Source of the DNA: Haemonchus contortus
Lineage: Eukaryota; Nematoda; Chromadorea; Rhabditida; Trichostrongylidae
DNA length: 64,000 nt
Direction: 5' to 3'
NCBI GenBank assembly: GCA_000469685.2
Contig: LS997564.1
Location: 30,839,343 to 30,903,342 of the forward strand
Numbering within the stretch: position 1 is the stretch's first letter; each line of letters starts with the position of its first letter. The position numbers and the translations under genes are program-made. Shown in pieces: positions 1-13,800 of the stretch. The notes under the pieces are model-generated. The model had not been told where the DNA came from and ran no database searches. It worked only from the letters and a program-made list of their open reading frames with translations.

Positions 1-3000
1 GTTTCTCTATTAACTTTGTGATCTGATTTAACTCCTTATCAATCTTCTTATTAACATCCACACTTTTCCTGGTCTTCCGGCCATCGCCCGTTTTTACACC
101 ATACTGATAGGCTGCCTTTGGCATCGCTTCGCGAGATCCCTGTGAAGTGCAAAGATAAATTTACAATTATATCTACTGAGTTTGCAAAGCAATCACTTGG
201 AATTTCTCGTAATCGTCGTCATTGTCAAATTCCCAACGCTTTATAGTCGACTTCTTCGATCCCATGTCCATCATCGTAAGGTCTTCTTCATCTGAATCCC
301 AACCACCTGCCATCTCTGCTAATCCTCCAGGATAACATTCATCATATCTGGAAGTAATCATATAAATGATCAAATCCAAAAATGAAACGAGAAACTTACC
401 CTCCTCCTTCCGCTTCCTTTCTCCTCTTCTCCATTTTCTCTTCCAGACGCTTTTCTTTGTCTCGCTCTTCTCGTTCCTTACGTTCCTTGTCCCGTTCGCG
501 TTCCCTTTCGCGATCTCGCTCACGGTCTCTATCCTTATCACGATCACGACGTTCATGTTCACGCCCACCACGCCTATATAAACAACGTGTGAACGTATAT
601 TTCAACATAGGCACTCAGTAAATGGGATATATCAAGCGAATGAGCTAAATTAACACATCAAGAATTTGGATATCACGAAGAGAAAGAAGTTTAATAGACA
701 CTTCTCCGATTGAAGAATAGTGAAGACGACAAGAATTCTAGTGGGAGATTTTATAGTAAGCCCGCACCGATTCCTGAACTTAACACAAACTATGAATAGA
801 AACGATAAAAACTGTTCAGAGAAGCTATCCAGAAAATGTTAATTTTGCACACCTATCACGATCTTTGTCACGTCTGTCGCGGTCATCACGTTTGTTTCGG
901 TCATCTTTGGTCTCGAAATAATTGCGATCCTTCTTTTGATCTCTGTCCTTATCGCGACGATCCCTAGGAACGAAAACAGTAAGTCAGAGTAGAAATACAG
1001 TAAAATGCGAACGGCGTACTTGTCCTTATCTCTTTTCGGGGCATACTCAGTCTCGTTATCATAGATACTCTGGGATTGATATTTCTTCGCCTCCTCCTCT
1101 GTCATCTCTGGTTTCTTCTTCTTCTTGTGATCGGCGCGAAGGTAAGAAAGCACCTGAAAAGATCAAAAACTAGCGAACTTTTTTCTTGGAGTTAATGTCC
1201 TCAGATAAAAGAGCAGATAGAAATTTTAATGACAGTATTCAAAATCATTATTCGGTTAAAATCACTGGAAGACAAAATAAAGAAACACCTGTCTGAGGGA
1301 GCCTGATCTACCAACAAATCTTTAATCTGAAGTAAAGCTTAAGTTCTATCCTGCTCAAGAATTTCGCGAGCGGTAGCACAGAAGCGGAGGTTGGTGGAAA
1401 GAAAACGAACTAAAAATCATACCTGCGTCAATTTCGAAATCAACATGTTGTTCGCATTGATGTTTGCATTCGACTCTGCTTTAGGGCAGTCGTGAACAGA
1501 TCTAAATCACTCAAGTGAACTAAACCTCGGCTAACAGTCGTGAAAATCAATTCTTGACCTGGCTTGAGGATCACAAATTTGGTCTAGGTGCCAACTAGTA
1601 GTGATGGCCAGCAGTTGACCGGTGAATAAAAAAACAAATGAATTGCTAAAAACAAGGGAGGCACATGTATTTTTGCGATCGATTCCACACTAATGGGCCA
1701 AAAGGAAGCAGAAGCGCAGCAATCAGAAACATAGCTGAGGGAAAAAGAAACAACCAGTGACTGCGATAACTGCTCTAAGTCTTTGCGAGCAAATAATTTG
1801 GTAGCTGTTTAAACCACATAATCACAATTCAAAACTCTTCAGCATGCGTTAACCATACACTTTTTCAAGCTCTTCACTATGAAACTTTTTGATGCCCTCT
1901 TCACCTGAGCAACGTAGTGGGAATATCAGCCTCTTCGTCTTCCATATCAACCACGTACGCCATACGTCCTTTTCCAAACAACTCATTTCGGAGTGGTAAT
2001 TCATTTTTGAACAGAATACGGTGTATGCCGCGGACCATCCGATTGTCTGACATTTTCTCCACAGCGTCCACTCCTTTCTGTTCCTGGAAAATCATATGTG
2101 GCAGCTGTGAGATAATTATTTTTACTTACAGAATGCATACACACAGGGTTCAAAAGGTAAATTCCTTAAAAGGCGCTACCCATGCTTCTCAGTATTTTTC
2201 AGACATAGGCGAGAAAAAAAAGACAAATGCTTGATAAAATCAAGAGGCATGCTAAATTCAGCATAATTCTTGTCATTCCTATTTTCTGCCGCCCGAACAA
2301 AGTTGATCGTGAATTAAGAAAAGGATGCACACTTTCAGTTGCAAAAATACGTCAAAAAAAGCATAGCAATTCAAGGAATAACTTACAAACGCAAGTTCAA
2401 GTTCGTCCACTGTGTCAACTTCCGTTTGCGATTTGTTGATTTCACTTCGGACTTTATTGAGCAGCGAATAATCGAGACCTTTTACCAAGTGAGTGTGTTC
2501 CATATCACCACCAAGATATTTGGACTCCTATAAACGGATAGAGCAAATATTTGAAACTCGAACAATTGAAAAGCTTGAACCAACAAAACCTTCAACCTGG
2601 AAATGTGGGAAGCTTATGTTAGCTTAGTACAATCGGTGAACCAGTCCACTAACCTCAATGGCTTGTCTTCTGAGATTCGCTTTATCCGTAACTGCACGTG
2701 CATCTCCGGGCATGGCACGATATGCCGCTGCCAACTTCACAATTTCGTCGTTGTCCTGAAAACAAAATTTCATCAAACACCTAATTTTTTTGCAACCGTA
2801 TAAACCCTTTATGGATAGAACTTTTTAGCTTCCGAGGAACGATTTGCAAGAATTAAAACTGAAAGTTCATGAACAGCATAAAGAGCCTTCCATAGAAAAT
2901 CGAAAAATAAAAAAAAAAACAAACATCATTTCCTTTCAAACGCCTCTCGAGGGCTCGATCGCGGTAATTTTTGAGAATTTCCTTGAGATTAGCTTCATCT

Positions 3001-3609
3001 TCGTTGCTCTCGATTTTCTCCTGAACCAATTCTCTTTATTAATGGCATCAATAGTTCTAGTTTTGCAAGCGTAGAAAATATGTTAGTAAAGCTGACGACA
3101 AAAAAAATTGGTTGAAGAAAAGTTTGAGTTCCTAAATGGAAAGAAAAAAGAAAAAAAAAAACAAAACCGCCGATACCTTTTTATGTTTATGACCTCCTCC
3201 ACCTTTCTTCTTCTCGGGCTTTGCTTGATGTCTGTGTGTGAATGAATGTGAAGCACCACCTGATCCGGATCCCTCAGGTAGCACCTTTTTCGGTGCAGTC
3301 AGTAACTTTCGGAAGTCTTCATTACGAAGGTTGCTAGAAGAAAAGTTTGCAGTGAACATGCAAACTTGATATCCTTCAACAACAAAAAAGATTTAGGTAA
3401 AACTTTGTCCAATGGTTCTTCGCTTAGGAAATACAGCAAGCAAAATTGGCCAACTAAGTAATAACAAAACTGAATAAACAGCTCTGTTTGCATTACTTCA
3501 CGCGAAAGAGATCGTTTAAACAACAGATTTCGGTCAGAGACAGATAAAGGAGGAAGAGCAACACAACAAAAGATAAAGCCATACACAACTGAACTCACCC
3601 TGTTTCCAT
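1..3609 (-). CDS. smu-2: SMU-2 / IK (RED family) spliceosome-associated protein, C-terminus beyond window
   Basis: RED/IK proteins act with SMU-1 in the spliceosomal B complex and affect alternative splicing; they are nuclear. Exons (minus): 3599-3609, 3177-3333, 2925-3020, 2654-2755, 2387-2527, 1905-2083, 1423-1501, 1020-1153, 853-963, 400-573, 197-347, 1-139. Family blocks occur in order: NLRNEDFRKLL near the start, GGDMEHTHLVKGLDYSLL, NELFGKGRMAYVVDMEDEEA followed by DIPTTLL, an Arg/Glu/Asp-rich repeat (exon 400-573, the 'RED' repeat), RYDECYPGG, the acidic WDSDEED stretch, and EAMPKAAYQYGV near position 100. The start ATG (3607-3609) opens an 11-base exon whose phase joins correctly to the next. 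The donor at 195-196 rather than 175-176 is chosen because it keeps frame and gives the same spacing as human IK between the WEFD and MPKAA blocks. About 498 codons are present; the last residues and stop lie left of base 1. Identification is secure; the tiny first exon is less so. Confidence 0.93.
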
Positions 3610-5484
3610 AACTGCTGACGTAGTGAACTCTTCTGTCTTTCAATGTCTAACCAGCAGATCTATCTGCAAAAGAAGACACCTCTAAAGAGCACCAAACAAG
3701 CTAATTCCTGGCACAAAAAACGATAACTTTGAACTAGGCAATATAGTGCAGTATAATTGAGAAAAGGAAAGGAACATCAAGAAAGAAAGTACGAGGAAAC
3801 ACAATTCAACCGTGAGGACAACAAAAGAGTGAGCTTTTTGATCTCCGCATTCGTTGTGTACCAACAACAAGCCACCAAAAAACTTCATGTACGCAAAAGC
3901 GCGTGACAAAGATTTTTTCTTGCGAGAAGTTGCAGACAAATTTGATTTGTCACCGAAAACGCTCTGGGGGTTGACCGTTTTTGTAGTGCCTGTTTTGGCG
4001 TGGGACTTTTTTCTGCTCAGTGTGCGTCTTTTTCTATAGTAATTTATTTGTTATTCGTAAAACTTGCTGCTCTAGCCTGGTTACCGTGTCCTTTGTGAAA
4101 TACAGGTGTCGAAGGGTGTCATTACAATCGTCATCTGTTCTGGAGGAACATCTTCGGTTTTGCTTTTGCAGTCAGAAAGCCTTTTCAGTGTATTGGCTAG
4201 AGTTTAGGGAGTCATTTCCTATCTTCCAGAAGTTATCACTATGCTGGCTAATGCCAAAAATTCCATTTTTCCCGTTTCCCTTGTTACATTCGATTCTTCT
4301 ATCAAATATTTTCATTGAGGTCTAAAACATTTTTGAGATAATCAAGGATTCGTGTAGCTCGGAAACTAGCCCTTCTTGAACAGTTCAACCTTTATTCGCA
4401 ACCTTTCCTGCTTTTTAAATTGGTGTATTTGGGTGGTTTAATGGGTTTTTATGACTCCGGCATTTACGGAGCGAAGGATTCAACAAATAGAATGTTAGTC
4501 CGGACATTACTACGACGAAGAACAAGTTCTAAGATTTTTTGGCGTTAATCAATCCCGTCTAAGGGATGCGCTTCGCGTTCGACTTCATTCGGAAACTTAG
4601 TGGCGTAATGAGTGCGTATGTGGCCTAAACAATGACTTGCGGTGGCCAGCCGATGTACAATCAGTGCTTTTATCCTCCCAGACAAGTTTGGTACCAATTA
4701 ACGATACCGTAGAGATGGAAGGCTTGATTGGCTTAGGCGGATGTCGACTCGGGATTCGAACTCACGACCATGCGTGTGTGAAGTGCGCCACATGCCATTA
4801 CACCACCTTCCCCACGAAGAAAAATAAGAGTAATTAACTTTATCACAATATACACCTAAGTTTTGCCCTTAGCGTTGTTTGAGGAAGCAAGAGGGGACCT
4901 TCTAACCTTGGGTTCGCTTCACCCCGCACTTAGGGGCGTGGGTTAGGTTAGGGAGTCGTCTCAGACGGTGAGACTACGAGATAGTGATAGGAGAACGCCC
5001 TGTAGATGACGATATTGTGCTTGTTTGCAACTCAGATACGAAAATGAACTCGGCAGTCGTGCTGAGACCTGTCCTTTTGTTAATGTTCTCCTATGTCAAT
5101 GCTCAATGTCATCACAATTTCTTTTCATATCAACTACTAGGAACTTGTGGACCTCTAAAGGCAGCTATTTCATCAACGGCCTTTGCAGGTGGTCATATTG
5201 TTATCAAAACTCCTTCGAAATTGCATTAACCGTACCTATCGATAACAATTCAGTCGAAGTGTTTCGCCGTGCTCTCGTTCAATACCGTACCGCTTATTCG
5301 ATTTTCGCTTTTATTGTTTTCTGTCAGTGCAAAATTATGTTATCGCGTTACTCCCGTCAACTGATATTCTGTAGGAGAACCTCGCTTGCAATCATTGGGA
5401 ACGTATCGAGGAGCATGTCTTCATCCAGCTTTGGTTGGTTATTTCTACGTTCGTACCTTTATTAAGCCTCATAGCTCTAGTAAC
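3610..5484. other. Intergenic region between divergent smu-2 and msrB
   Basis: Shared upstream region of two divergently transcribed genes. It contains one SINE copy (4538-4810). The short open frames here (for example around 3682-4325 and 4984-5465) have no recognisable motifs and overlap each other on both strands. No promoter element can be named with confidence. Confidence 0.5.
4538..4810 (-). repeat. tRNA-derived SINE, near full length
   Basis: Read on the minus strand it starts with a tRNA-like head: an A-box-like TGGTGTAATGG and a B-box GTTCGAATCCC. The body ends with the family's tail, written on plus as GGCGTTAATCAATCCCGTCT. The same order recurs in many other places in the window. 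Confidence 0.8.
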
Positions 5485-7032
5485 ATGGAAAAGTCACATT
5501 TTTTGAACTCAAACCTTGTGCTTATACTTCTTTATTATTCGTTTACTTCAAGCATCTGCTCAATAATACCAAGTGTTCAAGGTCCCAATGACATCGGGAT
5601 AAAAAAGCTTGGAGATGTCAAAGATCCCAAACAAGTACCTGAATCCGAGTGGAAAAAGGTTCTTCCTGCTGAGGCGTTTGAAGTAGCTCGTAACTCGGGT
5701 GAGTCTTTTTTGATCATTCATTGGTTACTTATATCTGGCTTTCCCTGAAACAAAGTTTTAAAGTCGCTTACAGCATGTGCGATTAAAAATTTTTTGTATC
5801 AATGGAGACGTGACATAGAACTTTGTGGCAGAACTTCCGACACTTTTCATTTGTGGGGAGTGAATGCGGAACTAGTCTGCTTCACGACTGCGCACCGTTC
5901 CCACCGTCCAATTTGCCCCGCTTGTAATTTTGGTCTACGACCCATTGCCGTTCAGGTACGGAACGTCCGTTTTCTGGAGCCTTCGACAAGTTTTTCGAGA
6001 AAGGGAGATATGTGTGCCTCTGTTGCGGTGCGGAGTTGTTCAAGTAAGTTTTCTTCATTACTTCCCCTTTACTTACTCGATAACGAACCTTCGACAGATT
6101 ATTTGGATTTTTCAGTTCCGACTCGAAATATTGGTCTGGATGTGGATGGCCAGCATTTTCGAAATCTGTTGATAACGACTTGAATATCATTCGACTGGAA
6201 GATAATTCAATGGGTATGAAGCGGGTTGAAGTTCGTTGTAAACAAGTGAGTTCTTGAAATTATTAGAATTTGTGGTGACATTATTCTTTTCTTTTCATTC
6301 CATTTTCCTGATGTACAGTAAAGTTCAATCTAGCCGAAATATGGCAGCTTTTTATTCTGGAAACCCACTCCTTTTATTTTATCAACTCACATTGCTTAAT
6401 TCTATCTTTGTGCCTACCCAAAGCTCAGGCCTAGTACTTACTTTTACAAATAGTAAGGATTCATCCCTTTCGACAAGTTTGCCTGTCTGATAATAAGCTC
6501 TTAGCTGATTAGTAGATCCTATTATTTCTCTCTAGACTGCTTTCATTTAGAGGGTGTAAACATCGGGGGATCGAGCTTCCCTTCGTATTTCATCTCTTTG
6601 AGCCGGCAACAAAGAAAAAAACAAAAGATACTGATGTTTGGCATCAATAGTTAAGGGATTGGACGGCCCATTACGCCTCTAGTTCGTACGAATCCCTCGA
6701 GTCCATGCAAGGCTCTTCGGCAACAAGTGTTGGAATAAAATAAGTGAGCGTTCAAACGCTCATCTCGGGCAGGATTAACTTCCAAGACAATCATGTCAGA
6801 AGCTGTGGTACAATTAAGGGGGCAAGCGAAGATTAAGCGGCAGTTGCCTAAAGAGAATATAGGTTTGAATAAAACTTGTATCCTTAACCATTTTTGGGTT
6901 GAAAGGTACCGATGATGAGACTTTCAGTGCAACGCTCATCTCGGTCATGTGTTCGACGACGGTCCAAAGGAGACCGGTGAACGATACTGTATCAATAGCG
7001 TTTCTATGGCGTTTGAAAAGGCTGACAAATAG
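5485..7032 (+). CDS. Methionine-R-sulfoxide reductase B (MsrB/SelR) with N-terminal leader
   Basis: MsrB reduces methionine-R-sulfoxide in proteins back to methionine. Exons: 5485-5698, 5956-6043, 6116-6245, 6928-7032, total 537 bases, 178 residues, with phase correct at every junction. Family motifs: [33 protein letters not shown], the [13 protein letters not shown] core, and in the last exon [10 protein letters not shown] and [11 protein letters not shown], whose Cys in RYCINS is the catalytic residue position. Both zinc-site Cys pairs are present: CLCC in exon 2 and CKQC, the latter formed across the exon 3/4 junction. The first about 33 residues contain a hydrophobic stretch ([10 protein letters not shown]) ahead of the domain, suggesting a signal peptide and secretory-pathway location (inference). 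The start follows a possible trans-splice acceptor (GCTCTAG, ending four bases before the ATG). Catalytic Cys, not selenocysteine. Confidence 0.93.
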
Positions 7033-7876
7033 TCTCCAGGGCGATGTGCTTGTTACTTTCAGTCGGAAATCTTTGCCTCCGAAATATTATTCGAAATATA
7101 ACAGTTTTTAGAACTTTGTGGTTTAACTTTTTCGATGGCTGCTTTATCTTGGTCTTACCTCACTTTGATTTCTGAGCAACTCGTCTCCATTAACCTCAAG
7201 TTGAAAGGATTGAATTATTCGAAGATAGCTATTTCCCAAGTGTAGAAGCTGGTGGTTTTCTAGCTTGTCTCAGCCACTGTACACGGCGGTGGTTGCGAAT
7301 CAAAACTTACATGCAGGCATTCGTAACTATTGCGGTGATATGGTAGTGACTCGACTGTTCTATTGACTAACAGTGGTTTCGCCCTCTTGTTATGCTATTT
7401 AAGGAGTGGGTTGCTTGCTCACATCGCTCGTACCTCCTGTACCATATTAATTAAGGTCGGTTTTACTTGAACGCTTTCCCTATTAACAAGTTTCAATTCG
7501 CTGTTGTACACTTTGTTCGATTCAATTCAAGTGTTGTCACAATATTCGATTAGCTTTCGGGTGTTTCCGGGAAGAAATTAATGACAAAATTTACCTAGTG
7601 GTAGTTTTGATATGCTGTACTAATAATAGTTCGCAATATTTATCCGTTAATATGATGTAAACCCGTACAAATCGATAAAATTAGCACTTTTGGAACATTT
7701 GAAAGGAAACTCTCACGAAGAGAGCATAAATGAGGCTAAATATAAATCTCTATCAAAAATATGACATGGAATGCTGGAATGTGGTAAGTTGGCTTTCCAG
7801 GAGGACAACTTTGTTGTTGATCCCGTGAGCGGAGTTTAGCACGTTGTGCTCCTCCTTTCGGTTATAAACGTGAAGC
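7033..7876. other. Convergent 3' intergenic region (msrB / nAChR)
   Basis: Lies between the stop of msrB on plus and the stop of the receptor gene on minus. It should hold both 3' UTRs. I saw no canonical AATAAA for either gene and no further coding sequence. Confidence 0.5.
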
Positions 7877-10800
7877 TCATTCGATTATGTCTCGTTGGTA
7901 TAGTATCAGAAATGACGAGAGAGCTGTACCGATTAGAAAGACGATGAGCAGAAATCGATCTAGCACCATGGCAACCTGAATGAATAGGTAAGTCTTATAG
8001 CGATATGTTATATATAGTTTTTTTTTTACATTTTCTGCTCTGTACAAACGGCATTAGGAATAGTTCCAAGGCTTCCCCCCCCCCCCCCCCCCCCCACCAT
8101 TTGGCTGCATTCCAAATTCTAAATCTTGCTTTTTTGGAAGGCAACTTCAAAAGAAAGACGTGCTTAAACTCTTAATTGTGAGGAAACTTTGCTGCTCTGG
8201 CTTTTTCTCGACAGTGTCGCGATCTCTATACAAAGTTTGCGGTAACGGTGTCACTTAATCCCGTTTTACGCCTCTCGTCTTGGCCTTTAAAAGTGCTAGC
8301 TCAGTTTTACAAATCAGACTACATACACTTGAAGTGCTGTTGTAATTCATGTGGGAATGAGCTCTTAAATTTCCATTTAAAAGTGTTTTCTCGAGAGATT
8401 TGCTCAATGACTTCCCCATAGTGAACATTACCTGTTGCCATTCGAGTTGAGTAGCGTCACGCCGATCACGTTCAGCAACCCGCATCTCATTACGTTCGAT
8501 GGTAGCATGGACTAGATCGAGCACTCGTAAGAATTCACTTTCGAAATCGTCGAGTTTATCCGGTTCCACGGGTGGTTCACACGTTTGGCGGCGCCTCATC
8601 AATGGTACAGACGACGTCAATGGCGTCTCTTTCATCATGTGTACTTGTGGTGCAAACGATACCTAAATGATAGTAATCAGAATCTTCTCATGTTTGGGTA
8701 TGGATGCCCGCAGAAAAGCACAACACGTAGCGTCGAATCGGGTGATAGGATCGAACGACATACAAAACACTGCATATCGGGATGGTAGGAGGATCGGGTG
8801 AAACAATCTGATAATATCACTTCACCTGTGCTCTTCCTACTAGTCAAAGTCAAGGAGTGATCGCTTTGAGTGTAGGAGACGCTATTACGTCCATCATAAC
8901 GCAATTTATACACGGCTTGACGATCACAAGTGGTTCTGAGATTACCTTTCCCTTTATTTCCATACCATTTCCAAAAAGGGTGGGCTACATAGAAGCGTCT
9001 TTTCGATTTCTTGCTGAGTGGTTTCAGGACTGTGTCAGGATGAGTTGGTTACCACACGGTAACCTAGTTTCGGCAAAACGATCTTGGTGGCACCTTTTGA
9101 CTCAAATGTCTATGATCTAATGGATCAGTAGTTCATAGAGCTGCTCAGGTGGTAGGAAACTGAGGAAATCACGTTGAGGATGTGGGGAAGGCTGAACGGT
9201 GTTTGGTCAGTCGTGAACCTTTTTTAAGAGCCTTTTAGACGACAACTGTCGCTTTTACGTCTCCTCTACATATATGGGAGTAGAGTGAAGCAATCTGAAG
9301 CAACAGTTGTTTGAAAGCGATAGAAGTCATGCTTGTAGTTGAAAAGGGTAGCATCCATGGCAGAAACACATCAAGCAAACCCAAGTAAAGTAACAGAAGC
9401 ATATTATCCATGAATTTTTACATTATTCTCCGTGAGTCGCCGAAACGCCGATTGTATATTGTCGAGGGGCCTCTGTAAGTGTATAGATTGGAATCCGAAA
9501 TTTATTTAGAAACAGCCTTTTTTTCTGTCGATTCGGGATAATAGTGATTCTGCAGGTCGCTGATGGAATAGAATTTCGGGTCTAGGAATGCATTGTCTTG
9601 TCATAAAAACGACCCAAAAAGGGAGCAGTAAGAACTAAAAATTTTCCCCAAACCCCGTAACTTCTGTTTAGAAAACCAGTCCCTGGGCGTGCCAATAGCC
9701 TCCAAGGGGAGTGGAGCGTATCGAGAACAGAAGACTACAGCATCCTAGATGGCTTGCGAAATTTTTGAAAATCTACCTTTACACGGGGGCCAGGGTTTAT
9801 GTTCTGTCATCTTTTTTGGTTGTTTTCGCCTTTGGCATACAATTGAACATTTCATTCTGTAGCTGTGCAATCACAACATCTGGTCCTAGCCAATTGGCTT
9901 TTCAAGTGCAGATTTTATTTCCGTGTGCACTAAATTCAGTGCCTTCCTATTTCCATACTTGCTTTTTTATGATAGACTGTTCCTTGTCCCTTGGAACGTC
10001 ATAATCACATCATTTCTGAAGAAGTTTCTCGCAGGATAAAAGAGCACAAATCAGGAATACTTGAAAATCGGAAAAATCCATATCTTCTTGAGTCTGAGTA
10101 TTCGAAAGTCTCGGGTGTTAAGCCGTCCCGTTTCGGGTGCGCCCCTCGCATTTGTTTCCCATTCAGGATGGTGTAGCGATTTGAATGGGTATGTGGGTAA
10201 CACACAATGACTTCCAGAGGCCGGTCGACGTATGAGTGAGGGTTTTTATCCTCCCAGACGAGTGCAGCACACCATTAAGCTGGTACCGGAGGGATAGAGG
10301 GCTTGGTTTAAAGGACGGATCCGATAGGATTCGAACCCGTGACTGTACGTGTGAGATGGTGCGTTACATTCCACTCTACCACCACCGTTTCTCTAAGTAA
10401 CAGCCATTATGCCACTCAAAATGATATTTTTGCCTCTTTTCTATTCGACGTCAAGAATTGAAAGCCGAAAGGATCGGAAAAATCTGTGGTGCCCCTTGTG
10501 ATATAACCTCAACTTCTGTTTCTTCTCATCTCATGCTCAGTTCCAGGTTCATGGAACCTTTTTTACTCTCCTATGAAAAGTAGACGTATTGTTTGGGCTC
10601 TACTGAAAAGCCATGCAGATCGTATTTGGGCTACTTACCTTCCGTGCTTTCTGTGGACTGTCATAAAGAGGTATGCGAGGCTTGGTCGGGCTGCTATATC
10701 GCTGTTTCATCCGTATTTCTGGTGACGATGTCTGATATGCAGGGCTTTTGTAGCATTCCGAATTCCGTGCACTGTCCGGTCGATCACGCTGAGTTGCAGA

Positions 10801-13800
10801 ATTGGTAGTAGTTAAGGAAAACAGTGCAATCCGTAGGCACAGATACAGACCTGGTAGATGTACCGTACATGATGGGTAATTGAGTGGTAGGGATCTATCC
10901 GCACGAAAAGTATTCGTGCTAGAAATTTGAATGCAATTTGTTGCAGAAGTCTAGGTACTTCGCCACCGTGCACACCTTGATGGTGAACGTTCAGCTGAAA
11001 AATCAATTATTGATCGCTGAATACGTTCTGGACAGCATTTTCGGTAACCTACCGTGAGCACCGTCATTGCAGTAGCCAGGGCGACGAGGAATATCGTAAC
11101 ACCGTAATAGAGACCTAAGGAGCACAATTTTGAAAAAAGGAAAAGGCAGAGACGCAGAGGAACGTCTCAATTTCTTTTGTCTAGCCAACTCATTTGATCT
11201 CACCTATTAACGGTAGAGCTTCTGATGTAGGGGGCATACCTTCAGCGACTAACATTAAAAATACCGTAGTTGAAAGAAGTGAAGTGATACCTTAAAAATT
11301 ATCGATTAGTTCATGATTTTTGAAAAAAAGTCCTAAAAAAAGCGTCGCCTACCTAAGGTGACTTTTTCGCCAGAATCAGATGGCATATAAAAACCTAGAA
11401 GAGCTATACCACTAATCAGCACACATGGAAGTATCAAATTGAACACCTAAAATATTTATTGAAGTATTGATTGGTATACGGTATCCAAGCAGGACCAGAC
11501 AAACGCGGAAAAAAGTTATTACAATTTCCCCCCCCCCCCCCCCCCCCCCCCCCTGCCGATTTTTGGGTTTGGGAAACCTTTGGAAAAACTTAAGCGAGGA
11601 GGGCATGGGAAAGAGGGAATATGAGTGTCTCGACCACTAGAAAGCCCTGGAATTCATCCAAGCATTGATCAGAATGGTTTGTTTCACTTCCCAAAATTTG
11701 GCCTTCGTTCCCAAATAGACGATTATGGGTACAGGGGACGTAGTTCGATAGTGGATCGGTTGAATCTAACTCATGAATTCTTCCTTGTTCTTTGCTTCCA
11801 TTACCGAGGATGCCATGTATACGGCCTACTACTTGTTGTCGATGAAATAAAGCCGGACCAGCCGGTCACCGACTTCATTTTTGGACCTTATACGTAGCAG
11901 ATATGACCTCACTTTCCCAAGACAGTCTCACAAGAAACTCACGTAGAACATTGGCCTTCGTTCAATACTGATATGAATATTCACAAATGGATACGGTGCG
12001 TCTGGACAGCAACTATAGATGACCGAGTTCTTTTCCGCTCTGAAATCAATCAATACCATTAAAAAATGATCGATACCTCTGATTGATTGCCTTCCACCAT
12101 CAGTAATCGAACAACTTACGTTATTCGCAGAAGATTCCATTCGGTACTCATCATGTAGTTGCTCTGGTCACCTGCAATGGACAGCACTTTTAAACGAATT
12201 TTTTTCGATCAATATCGGTCAATACCTCTTTCCGAATTGAGCAATAAGTCGATTTTCGTCCCGTCATACGCCCAACTCGCATAGTTCAATGTGCAAGTTT
12301 GACGGTCGAATGGATAGTGCTTGACGTCCAGTGGGCAAGATGATCTGAGCTATTAATAATTATTTATCGAACCTGAACTAATACGGTACATTTATTGTAT
12401 ATGGCACCAAGAAGGGGCCAAATGAATCGCAGAGGTGATGTAGACGGGCTCCAAACACCCTCAGGAACAGTTCTAAGTGACGGCCACGCCTACAAATGGA
12501 CGTGATTGTGCCGGGGTGAAGATATAGATCGCATATTAACGACTGGTACTTCTCCACGGTATTGGCACTATCGATGGGAACAGATGATATTGTTGGTTTT
12601 GGTATGCTATGTTCAGAGAGAAAAGGTCATCTGAGCTACTTTTTTTTCTGCGCTGTTCGTTCCCTGGACTCATTGACAAAAAAGGCATATTTGCTTTGCG
12701 TGGGTTTCGGCGATCTCTCCAAATTTTTTCTTTTAGTGACGAGTCACTTAGCCGTATCAGTTTCATCTTTGAATGCAACTTCCCACAACCACGCTGACGC
12801 CGATTGGCTCAGAAGCCATGGGAACAGCGAAAAAATTGATAGTGGGTGGTTGGTGGCCAAGGTTCGCCTGACAGGATCATTGTTTTCCAATCTATTTTGT
12901 GCGTTAACGAGTTGCAGAGCTCAACTTGGTACATTCGAGACCTTTCATTTCCGAACAAAGACGGAGAGTTGCGCTGTAAAAGAGGGTTGACAACGACAAC
13001 GTGAAATTGCTCAATCAGCTGTTTCGTGGCGTCATATATCCACCTTTCAAGAAATGGGAGAAGAAGATCTCGCGTCAAAAAAGCTCAGAGCGTTTTCTAG
13101 GCAATACGATTTTCTGACTTCCGATTTTCTTTCAAAATCATAAGTCTATTCTAACGTCAGCGGGTTACATCAGAAAATTTGCAAGTTCGAGCAGCTTCGC
13201 GATTTCTTGGATGTAACCCGCTTGCATTAGAATGAACTTATGAATCAGAACTGAGTTGGATGTAAGTCGCATGACCAAGAGGGGTTTTTCGGTCCTTCAC
13301 CTATCAATTTCCTGGATTGAGTCGTTTTTTGAATACAGCCTCCAATTCTCGATGTTTCGAAGAGGGTTCACCGGTAGCCTCTCATAGGCGAGCACTTTGC
13401 TTTTTATCAGAGGGTGTGGGAGAAGCACTTATGTCCTATTAGTCTAATTCTGTTCATGAAACAACTCACTTGAAAATAGCAGCTGCCGCCCAACTGACAT
13501 TACCAAGGTAATCGACGACAACGTCGGTGGACATCACCGATTTTGTATATTGAGAATCGGCACTGAAATATGTAGCCATTCAAGCCTTCGTTAGTCGTTT
13601 CTACCAAGCACAGTAATTTAAATAAACTACAAAAATTGCTTGGGTGTGCTATTCTATTTTGTTTTCTTTTTTCAATTACGTTGAATAATAGTGTAGAGCT
13701 GGCAAAAAAGCGGGGCAACAATCGGCACATTCCAAGAAAAAAGCTATAAAAAGTCTTGAAAAAGGAGGATTTTTCGTATGAGATTGTGATGACAGAAGTG

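Noticed and set aside
140..176. Shorter smu-2 intron with donor at 175-176
   Set aside because: It would shift the frame; the donor at 195-196 keeps frame and matches the family's spacing.
12373..12480. Possible receptor exon ([11 protein letters not shown]) on minus
   Set aside because: Its phase does not join the Cys-loop exon; the exon at 13470-13562 joins perfectly and carries the expected sequence.
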